This document shows positions 57,773-64,000 of a DNA stretch of 64,000 bases, one piece after another. The translations under genes were made by a program, and so were the position numbers. Origin of the DNA: Gordonibacter massiliensis (ex Traore et al. 2017) (GTDB lineage Bacteria > Actinomycetota > Coriobacteriia > Coriobacteriales > Eggerthellaceae). Location of the stretch: assembly GCA_900170005.1 (NCBI GenBank), contig LT827128.1, positions 434,001-498,000 of the forward strand. Reading direction: 5' to 3'. The number at the start of each line of letters is the position of its first letter. Position 1 is the first letter of the stretch. The notes below the pieces were generated by a model, which was given only the letters and a program-made list of their open reading frames with translations, had not been told where the DNA came from and made no database searches.

Positions 57773-57850
57773 CGGTACCTGTTAGAAATATCTTGCAATT
57801 CAACAGGTACCGGTTTAACATGAGGTCACCAAGAAACAACCGGTACCTGT
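57773..57850 (+). promoter_or_regulatory. MarR gene promoter with three copies of the site CGGTACCTGT
   Basis: CGGTACCTGT at 57773-57782 and 57841-57850, and its inverse ACAGGTACCG at 57803-57812. The promoter TTGCAA (57793-57798), 17 bases, TAACAT (57816-57821) is overlapped by the middle copy, so a bound repressor would block it. Autoregulation is expected. Confidence 0.75.
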
Positions 57851-57872
57851 CAAAATGATAAGGAGCATATAC

Positions 57873-58526
57873 ATGGACGCGAACACGCAACTGTGCGAGA
57901 AGCTGGCCACGCTGCAGCATTTGCTGATGCGGCGGCGTTTCGGCGCGGGCCGCAACGCCGGCCCCCTGGCCGACACGACGCGGGGGCAGGGCAGGATATT
58001 GGCCCTGCTGAAGGTGAAGGACGGCGTGAGCACGAAGGACATGTCCAACGTGCTGGGCATCCGCACCTCGTCGCTCAACGAGGCGCTGTCGAAGCTGGAG
58101 GCCAAGGGTTGCATCGTGCGCGAGCAGTCCGAGGAGGACAAGCGCGTGATGGTGGTGAAGCTCACCGAGAAGGGCCGCAGCGTGGAGCAGCCGTCGTTCG
58201 AAGGCAGGGCGGCCGGCGTGTTCGACTGCCTCTCCGACGAGGAGAAGGCGGCGTTCGGCGCGTACCTCGACCGCATTATCGCCCAGGTGGAGCTTCAGAT
58301 GGGGGAGCAGGCGGAAGGCGGCTTCGAGGACATGCGCCGCCAGCACGAGGAGGCGTTCAAGCGGTTCTTCGGCGAAGACGGCCCGTTCGGCGACGGCGAG
58401 GGCTTCCCGCCGTTCGGGGGTTTCGGAGCTGCGGCCCGCTGCGGAGGTTTCGGCGGGTTCGGGCGCGACGGCCGCGGCGGATGCGAAGGGCGCACGGACG
58501 CCCGCCGGGACGCGGGCTCGCGATGA
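57873..58526 (+). CDS. MarR family transcriptional regulator with a Gly/Phe-rich tail
   Basis: 217 residues from the ATG at 57873 (AAGGAG upstream). The winged helix spans VSTKDMSNVLGIRTSSLNEALSKLEAKGCIVREQSEEDKRVMVVKLTEKGR. After the dimerisation helices the last 45 residues are rich in Gly, Phe and Arg (GEGFPPFGGFGAAARCGGFGGFG), unusual for MarR and probably disordered. It is co-transcribed with the GNAT gene, whose ATG overlaps its stop. Confidence 0.93.
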   Translation: MDANTQLCEKLATLQHLLMRRRFGAGRNAGPLADTTRGQGRILALLKVKDGVSTKDMSNVLGIRTSSLNEALSKLEAKGCIVREQSEEDKRVMVVKLTEKGRSVEQPSFEGRAAGVFDCLSDEEKAAFGAYLDRIIAQVELQMGEQAEGGFEDMRRQHEEAFKRFFGEDGPFGDGEGFPPFGGFGAAARCGGFGGFGRDGRGGCEGRTDARRDAGSR

Positions 58527-59188
58527 GCGTCGCCGCATCATCCATCGCGGTGGACGGCTTGACCCGCGAGCTGACGGATCTGGCGCTCAGCCTGGTGTTG
58601 CGCCTTCCGGACGAGATGGACGCGGCTCCGTGCGCTCCGGACGGTTCCCCGCTGCGCGACGGCGGGGGCGCCACGTTCAGGCTCGCGCGGCCCGAGGACG
58701 TGGGCACCGTGTGCGACCTGCGTTGCGCCCAGTCGCTCGAGTACCAGGGCCTGCCCCTCTCGAGCGAGGACTGCCGGCGGTTCCGCGTCGAGACCGAGGC
58801 GTACCTAAGGCGCAACCTGAACACGCGCGCGTTCTTCGCCCTCGTGGAGCGCGACGGCGAGGCGGTGTCCTTGTCCGGGCTAGAAGTGGCCGACCGGCTT
58901 CCGACCGTCGATGCGGCCGGCGGCTCGGAGCGGGCCGCCACCGTGGTGGGATGCTACACCCCGCCGGAGCATCGGGGCCGCGGATACATGCGCCAGATGC
59001 TGTCTGCCTGGACGGCCATGGCTCCGCTCGTGGGCATCGACACGCTGTACCTGGAGAGCCGCAACGTCGTCATGCAGCGTCTGGCCCAGGACGCGGGCTA
59101 CGAGCCGGCGTCGGCCAAGTACCGCTTGAGGCTGGTGGTGGATCCGCACGGCCGGGAATCCGCTCCTGCTCTCGCAGCGGCCTGCTAA
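58523..59188 (+). CDS. GNAT family N-acetyltransferase
   Basis: 221 residues. The ATG at 58523 overlaps the MarR stop (ATGA). The acetyl-CoA loop is ERAATVVGCYTPPEHRGRGYMRQML (R/HRGRGY, the Q/RxxGxG/A motif), with a typical C-terminal IDTLYLESRNVVMQRLAQDAGYEPAS. The N-terminal 50 residues are an extra helical head. The acceptor is unknown; as part of a MarR operon it may modify a toxic compound. Confidence 0.9.
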   Translation: MSVAASSIAVDGLTRELTDLALSLVLRLPDEMDAAPCAPDGSPLRDGGGATFRLARPEDVGTVCDLRCAQSLEYQGLPLSSEDCRRFRVETEAYLRRNLNTRAFFALVERDGEAVSLSGLEVADRLPTVDAAGGSERAATVVGCYTPPEHRGRGYMRQMLSAWTAMAPLVGIDTLYLESRNVVMQRLAQDAGYEPASAKYRLRLVVDPHGRESAPALAAAC

Positions 59189-59201
59189 CCCGGCTTCGAC
59201 C

Positions 59202-59237
59202 GGGCCGCTCCGCCCTCCGCGCAGGGCGGAGCGGCCC
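59202..59237 (+). terminator. 15-bp hairpin after the MarR-GNAT operon
   Basis: GGGCCGCTCCGCCCT pairs with AGGGCGGAGCGGCCC around a 6-nt loop, 14 bases past the GNAT stop. There is no U tract. Confidence 0.55.
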
Positions 59238-59321
59238 CCGCATTCTTCGCCGCCCGTCAGCTAACCCCTCCGCGCCCGTCCGCCGCTTCGGCGCACGGGC
59301 GCGGAGCATGAAAGGAACGCC

Positions 59322-61364
59322 ATGGAACTGCTCGAGATCGTCCTGCTCCTGCTGGGCGCGGTGCTCGCGTCGTCGGTGCTCGACCAGATGATGCCCCGCG
59401 TGTCGCTTCCCCTGGTGCAGATAGCGCTGGGGGCGGCCATCGCCGCGCTGTGGGCGGGGCCCTTGGACCTGGAGGTGGACCCCGAGCTCTTCTTGGTGTT
59501 GTTCATAGCGCCGCTTCTGTTCGACGAGTCGCGGCGCGCGAGCAAGAAGGACCTATGGAACAGCAAGGGCGGCATCGTCTCGCTCGCCGTGGGGCTCGTG
59601 CTGGCCATCGTGCTCGTCGTGGGCTTCGCGCTGCACTGGCTCGTGCCCTCGGTGCCGCTCGCCGCCGCGTTCGCCCTGGGCGCCGCCCTCGGGCCCACGG
59701 ACGCCGTGGCCGTGTCGTCGCTGTCGAAGGACGTGCGCCTGAGCACGCGGCAGGAAACCCTGCTGTCGGGCGAGGCGCTGCTCAACGACGCCTCGGGCGT
59801 CGTGTCGTTCCAGTTCGCCGTCGCGGCCGCCGTCACCGGCGCGTTCTCGTTGGAGCAGGCGGGGTCGGCGTTCGCCGTGTCGTTCGTCGGCGGCCTCGCG
59901 CTCGGCGTGGTGCTGGGGCTCGCGTCCCGGCTCGTCATCAAGGCCATCCGCAGCCGCGGCTTCGAGAGCACGACGGTGCACGTGGTGTTCGAGGTGTTCA
60001 CCCCGTTCATCGTGTACCTCGTGGCCGAGGCTGCGGGCGTGAGCGGCATATTGGCGGTGGTGGCCGCCGGCCTTCTGGCCACGCTGTTCCCGCCGAAGGC
60101 CTCGCCGGCGGCCGCGCGCCTGGGCATCGCGTCGTCCAGCGTGTGGGACGTGCTCACGTTCGTGCTCAACGGCGTGGTGTTCGTGCTGCTGGGCATGCAG
60201 CTGCCCCGCGCCATCCTGCCCACGTGGGACGGCGGCGCGTTGGGCCTGCCGCAGCTGCTGGGCTGCGTGCTGGTCCTCACCGTGCTGGTGGAGGGCGTGC
60301 GCTTCGTCTGGCTTCTGGTTATGGAGGCCGTCCACGCCCATAGCGGCGGCGAGGGCGGCTGGCGGCTGTCGAAGGCGCAGGTGCGCGACGTGCTGGTCAC
60401 CACGCTGTCGGGGCCCAAGGGCGCCGTCACGCTCTCCATCGCCTTCACCATCCCGCTCATGGCGGGCGACGGCCCCTTTCCCGAACGCGACCTGCTGATA
60501 TTCCTGGCGTCGGGCGTCATCCTGTGCACGCTTCTGCTGGCGAACTTCGTCGTGCCCCTGCTCGCTCCCGCGCGCGACGCCGCCGCGGGCGACGAGTTGC
60601 GCGATGCCTCCCTGGCCGTTCTGCGCAACGTGGTCGCGGAGCTCGACGCGCGCGCCGACGCCAACGGGCTCGTGCCCACCCGCGTCGTGATGTCGCGCTA
60701 CGTCGAGCGCATCGAGCGGTTGGACGACGGCGCCGAGCGCGCCGAGCGCGTGGCAGAGCTGCGCGCCGAGGTGCTGGAGCGGCAGAAGGGCTACGTGGTT
60801 TGGGCCATGGGAACCGGGCAGGTGGGGCAGCGGGCGGGCGAGGGCGCGCTCGACCGGCTCGAGCGCGCCCGAAGCCTGCTCGCCCGCCAGCGCAAGGCCG
60901 GGAAGGCGTCCGCCTCCGCGCACGGACGCCGCCGGAGTGCGGCGTTGGTCGCGCGGCACGCCTTCGGACGGCGTCGGGGCGGGTCGGCGGTGGGCGAGCG
61001 GGAGGAGGAGCGGCTCCTTGCGGAGAACCTGGCCGCCTGCGCGGCGGACTACCTGCGCACGCGCCAAGGCGTCGCCGACGAGGCTGTGGCCGACGCGGCG
61101 CGGCTCTTGCTGGCCGAGCTCGAGCATCGCCGCCGTCCGGACGCGGACGGACCGGGCGACGCCCTTCCCGCGGGCCCTGTCCCGCCCTCGCGCGAAGGCC
61201 GCGAAGGGCTGCTCCGGCGCGTTGCCGACGTGGAGGCCGAGGGCCTGCGCCTGGAGCTCGAGCAGATACAATCGCTGCGCGAACAGGGCGAGATCAGTCG
61301 AGAAACGGCACGTGACCTGCGCGAAGAGGTGTACTTGATGCAGTTGGGACTCAACGCCGCCTAG
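59322..61364 (+). CDS. CPA1-family Na+/H+ antiporter
   Basis: 680 residues. About 12-13 helices in the first 425 residues. ALGPTDAVAVSSLSKDVRLS and SGEALLNDASGVVSFQFAV carry the ion-binding Asp residues of NhaP/NHE-type proteins. The C-terminal 250 residues are hydrophilic and helical (Arg/Ala-rich), a cytoplasmic regulatory tail. It exchanges Na+ (or K+) for H+ to control internal pH and sodium. It stands alone. Confidence 0.93.
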   Translation: MELLEIVLLLLGAVLASSVLDQMMPRVSLPLVQIALGAAIAALWAGPLDLEVDPELFLVLFIAPLLFDESRRASKKDLWNSKGGIVSLAVGLVLAIVLVVGFALHWLVPSVPLAAAFALGAALGPTDAVAVSSLSKDVRLSTRQETLLSGEALLNDASGVVSFQFAVAAAVTGAFSLEQAGSAFAVSFVGGLALGVVLGLASRLVIKAIRSRGFESTTVHVVFEVFTPFIVYLVAEAAGVSGILAVVAAGLLATLFPPKASPAAARLGIASSSVWDVLTFVLNGVVFVLLGMQLPRAILPTWDGGALGLPQLLGCVLVLTVLVEGVRFVWLLVMEAVHAHSGGEGGWRLSKAQVRDVLVTTLSGPKGAVTLSIAFTIPLMAGDGPFPERDLLIFLASGVILCTLLLANFVVPLLAPARDAAAGDELRDASLAVLRNVVAELDARADANGLVPTRVVMSRYVERIERLDDGAERAERVAELRAEVLERQKGYVVWAMGTGQVGQRAGEGALDRLERARSLLARQRKAGKASASAHGRRRSAALVARHAFGRRRGGSAVGEREEERLLAENLAACAADYLRTRQGVADEAVADAARLLLAELEHRRRPDADGPGDALPAGPVPPSREGREGLLRRVADVEAEGLRLELEQIQSLREQGEISRETARDLREEVYLMQLGLNAA

Positions 61365-61612
61365 CTTTCGCCCCCTTCGGCGCGATTGTTTTCACCCGTT
61401 TTTCCTCCGCTCGCGGCCTAAAATCCACCGGCCGGAGGGGTTCGTGCGCCCGCTTCCTTGACCTTGTAATCGTTGCAACCCCCATGATGGGCCCACGGCG
61501 ACCGATGCCGGAGCACTCCGAGTCCCGGCATCGGCCCGAACCCCCGCCGAAACCGATCGGCGGCGATCCGAACCGTGAAGACAACATGAGCTGAACGAGA
61601 AGGAGGCGCACC

Positions 61613-62251
61613 ATGAACCCGAAGAAAAGAGTCATCGAACTGACGAAGAGCCATAACCCGAACCCCGCATCCAATCGGCCCCCGGTTGCCCTGAGCGCCT
61701 TGCTCGCTCAGACCGTGCGCGTCGAAGCCCGCGAACTCGAGCCGCTCGCCCGCGTCTTCGACGACGACGCCACCCGCGCCGTCAAGATCGCCGCCGTTTC
61801 CCGCCTTGCCGACACGCTCCCCCTCGTGGCCCTCGCCGCCAGCGACGCACCCGCCTACCTGCGGAAAGACGCGCTTCTGCGCCTCGACGAGCTGCTGGAC
61901 GGCAAGCCCCTTTCCCGCGTCGACCTCGAGCGCCTGGTGCCCTGCCTGCGCGACAAGGACCTCATCGCGTACGCCGTGGTGCTCATGGACATCGCCGACT
62001 TCGACTGGTGCGCCCGCTGCGATTCGGGCACGGTCGACGCGCTGTGCCTCGCCCTGCACGAGTGCCAGGGCCTGCACGAAACCGTCCTTCTGGAGGACAC
62101 GTTCGCCCATCTCATGCACGCCCGTCCGGACCTGGGCAGGAGCTTGCGCGCCTGCAGCCCCGGCGAATTGCACTTGAAGGCCATGTACATGCCCGTCGTC
62201 GCCAACAACGTGGTGTACATCGACCTCACCCGAGAAGACAACGTCGCCTAA
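61613..62251 (+). CDS. helical repeat protein of unknown function
   Basis: 212 residues with AAGGAGG upstream. The protein is almost all alpha-helical, with HEAT-like pairs (TRAVKIAAVSRLADTLPLVALA, YLRKDALLRLDELL, LVPCLRDKDLIAYAVVLMDIADF). No catalytic motif or membrane segment. It lies 45 bases before the acetyl-CoA synthetase gene and may be co-transcribed. A scaffold or regulatory role is a guess only. Confidence 0.7.
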   Translation: MNPKKRVIELTKSHNPNPASNRPPVALSALLAQTVRVEARELEPLARVFDDDATRAVKIAAVSRLADTLPLVALAASDAPAYLRKDALLRLDELLDGKPLSRVDLERLVPCLRDKDLIAYAVVLMDIADFDWCARCDSGTVDALCLALHECQGLHETVLLEDTFAHLMHARPDLGRSLRACSPGELHLKAMYMPVVANNVVYIDLTREDNVA

Positions 62252-62296
62252 GCGCGCATCCACGATCCTCCCCAAGACGAGTAGAAGGGACCCACC

Positions 62297-64000
62297 ATGG
62301 AGCACAACACCCGTGCTGCCTTCATCAGGCAGATGCTCAAAGACGAGCGAACGATCGAGCCTTCCCCCGAGTTCAGCTACAAGGCCCTGGTGAAGAGCCG
62401 CCAGGATTACGACGAGCTTTACCGCCGCTCCATCGACGAGCCCGAGGCGTTCTGGGGCCAGATGGCCCGCGAGACGCTCGACTGGTACCGTCCGTGGGAC
62501 GCGGTGGAGGAGTACGACTTCGACTCCGACAAGCCGTTCGTCCGCTACTTCCGCGGCGCCGAGCTCAACGCGTCCTACAACTGCCTCGATAGGCACCTCG
62601 ACGGCCCGCGCCGCAACAAGGCCGCCCTCATCTGGCAGGGCGAGCCCTCCGAGGAAGTGGAGGTCTACACGTACCAGCGCCTGCACCGCGAGGTGAGCAA
62701 GGCCGCGAACGTGCTGAAGGGCCTGGGCGTGAAGAAGGGCGACCGCGTGGTGCTCTACCTTCCCATGATCCCCCAGCTGGCCATCGCCATGCTGGCGTGC
62801 GCCCGCATCGGGGCCATCCACTGCGTCGTGTTCAGCGGGCTGTCGGCCGAGGCGCTGAAGGACCGCATCGTCGACTCGGGCGCCAGCGTGGTGGTCACGG
62901 CCAACTACGGCTACCGTTCGGGCAAGATCCTGCAGCTCAAGGGCATCTGCGACAAGGCCCTCGAAGGATGCCCGCAGGTGAAGAGCTGCATCGTGGTGCG
63001 CCGCATCGAGAAGCGCACCGTGATGGAGGCCGAGCGCGACCTGTGGTGGGACGACCTCATGGCGGGCGCGTCGCCGGTCTGCGAGCCGGAGCGCATGGAG
63101 TCCAACGACCCGCTGTTCGTGCTCTACACCAGCGGCAGCACGGCCAAGCCCAAGGGCATCGTGCACGGCACCGGGGGCTACCTGCTGTACGCCACGCTCA
63201 CCATGAAGTACGTGTTCGACCTCAAGGAAACCGACATCTACTGGTGCACGGCCGACGTCGGCTGGATCACGGGGCATTCGTACCTGGTGTACGGCCCGCT
63301 GGCCAACGGCGCCACGTCGCTCATGTTCGAGGGCGTGCCCAGCTACCCGAAGCACGACCGCTTCTGGGAGGTCGTGGAGAAGTTCGGCGTGAACATCCTC
63401 TACACCGCGCCCACCGCCGTCCGCGCCATGATGAAGGAGGGCGAGCGCTGGGTGAACGGCCACGACATCAGCAGCCTGCGCCTTCTGGGATCGGTGGGCG
63501 AGCCCATCACGTCGAAGGCGTGGATGTGGTACTACTCCGCCATCGGCCAGGGGCGCTGCCCCATCGCCGACACGTGGTGGCAGACGGAGACCGGCGGCGT
63601 GATGATCACGTCCCTGCCCGGCGCGGTCGACATGAAGCCGGGCTCGGCGGCCCTGCCGTTCTTCGGCGTGGCCCCGCAGGTCCTGCGTCCCGACGGCACC
63701 GAGGCGGCGCCGAACGAGGGCGGCACCCTGGTCGTCTCAAGGCCGTGGCCGGGCATGATGCTGGGCGTGTACCAGAACGAGGCCGCGTTCAAGGACGTGT
63801 ACTTCCCCGTGCCGGGCCGCTACCTCACCGGCGACGGCGCCTATCGCGACGAGGACGGCTACTTCTGGATCACGGGCCGCATCGACGACGTCATCAACGT
63901 GTCGGGGCACCGCATCGGCACCGCCGAGGTGGAAAGCGCGCTCGTGTCGTACCTGCAAGTTGCCGAGGCCGCGGTCGTTGGTTGCCCGCACCCGGTGAAA
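62297..64000 (+). CDS. acsA: acetyl-CoA synthetase, cut by the right edge
   Basis: 568 codons are present and open to base 64000; about 80 residues, including the C-terminal domain with the regulatory Lys, lie outside. GAAGGGA precedes the ATG. The N-terminal ACAS domain and the adenylation core are clear: [11 protein letters not shown] (Ala where Gly is usual), [27 protein letters not shown] and [32 protein letters not shown]. It makes acetyl-CoA from acetate, ATP and CoA in the cytoplasm, or a close short-chain acyl equivalent. Confidence 0.96.
   Translation, partial: MEHNTRAAFIRQMLKDERTIEPSPEFSYKALVKSRQDYDELYRRSIDEPEAFWGQMARETLDWYRPWDAVEEYDFDSDKPFVRYFRGAELNASYNCLDRHLDGPRRNKAALIWQGEPSEEVEVYTYQRLHREVSKAANVLKGLGVKKGDRVVLYLPMIPQLAIAMLACARIGAIHCVVFSGLSAEALKDRIVDSGASVVVTANYGYRSGKILQLKGICDKALEGCPQVKSCIVVRRIEKRTVMEAERDLWWDDLMAGASPVCEPERMESNDPLFVLYTSGSTAKPKGIVHGTGGYLLYATLTMKYVFDLKETDIYWCTADVGWITGHSYLVYGPLANGATSLMFEGVPSYPKHDRFWEVVEKFGVNILYTAPTAVRAMMKEGERWVNGHDISSLRLLGSVGEPITSKAWMWYYSAIGQGRCPIADTWWQTETGGVMITSLPGAVDMKPGSAALPFFGVAPQVLRPDGTEAAPNEGGTLVVSRPWPGMMLGVYQNEAAFKDVYFPVPGRYLTGDGAYRDEDGYFWITGRIDDVINVSGHRIGTAEVESALVSYLQVAEAAVVGCPHPVK

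Overview
The window is high-GC bacterial chromosome. It most resembles a gut member of the Eggerthellaceae (Coriobacteriia; Eggerthella or Gordonibacter relatives). This placement is an inference from gene content: a cytoplasmic molybdopterin oxidoreductase encoded with its own transporter, ferredoxin, trigger-factor paralogue and MalT-type LuxR regulator; a sufCBDSU operon with an Rrf2 regulator; a bile acid:sodium symporter family protein; and repeat-rich surface proteins. No rRNA, tRNA, CRISPR array, transposase or prophage was found.

Layout. 1-2054: end of an ABC-2 exporter with its histidine kinase. 2215-4794: FeoA-FeoB fusion for ferrous iron. 4984-5521: small type II toxin-antitoxin pair. 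5963-9720: peroxiredoxin, GNAT, DUF3810 protein, iron-sulfur flavoprotein and a membrane protein. 9839-13379 (minus): complete response regulator, ABC ATPase, permease and histidine kinase module, paralogous to the one at the left edge. 13637-22671: the most interesting metabolic locus. Its order is MFS transporter, zinc-ribbon protein, molybdopterin oxidoreductase, 2x[4Fe-4S] ferredoxin, trigger-factor paralogue, LuxR regulator. It looks like a substrate-inducible anaerobic reductase or dehydroxylase unit, and a 14-bp motif is shared upstream of the transporter and the reductase. 22687-26044 (minus): esterase, condensation-type acyltransferase and zinc-ribbon membrane protein in one translationally coupled operon. 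26239-30919: proC, a DHA2 efflux pump with tandem operators and a 12-codon leader ORF, a VOC protein and a BASS symporter. 31105-37582: suf operon and divergent Rrf2 gene. 37578-39250: repeats and a type IV antitoxin gene whose toxin partner is missing.

39258-47346 is a surface-protein operon. Its largest gene is out of frame at an 11-G tract that looks like a phase-variation switch, and again at a 67-bp insertion carrying a 39-bp inverted repeat. At 46005-46066 the sequence contains Illumina Nextera/P5 adapter, so the assembly is wrong there and part of a surface gene is missing. Two elements of about 150 bp (38772-38919 and 47428-47578) share ends and interior and define a candidate dispersed repeat family. 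48071-57307 holds DUF1062, metallopeptidase, rhomboid, SDR, YhcG-type nuclease, diguanylate cyclase, DHA2 pump and AlbA_2 regulator genes. 57510-57735 may be a terminated small RNA. 57873-61364 carries an autoregulated MarR gene, a GNAT gene and a CPA1 Na+/H+ antiporter gene. 61613-64000 has a helical protein of unknown function and acetyl-CoA synthetase, which runs off the right edge.
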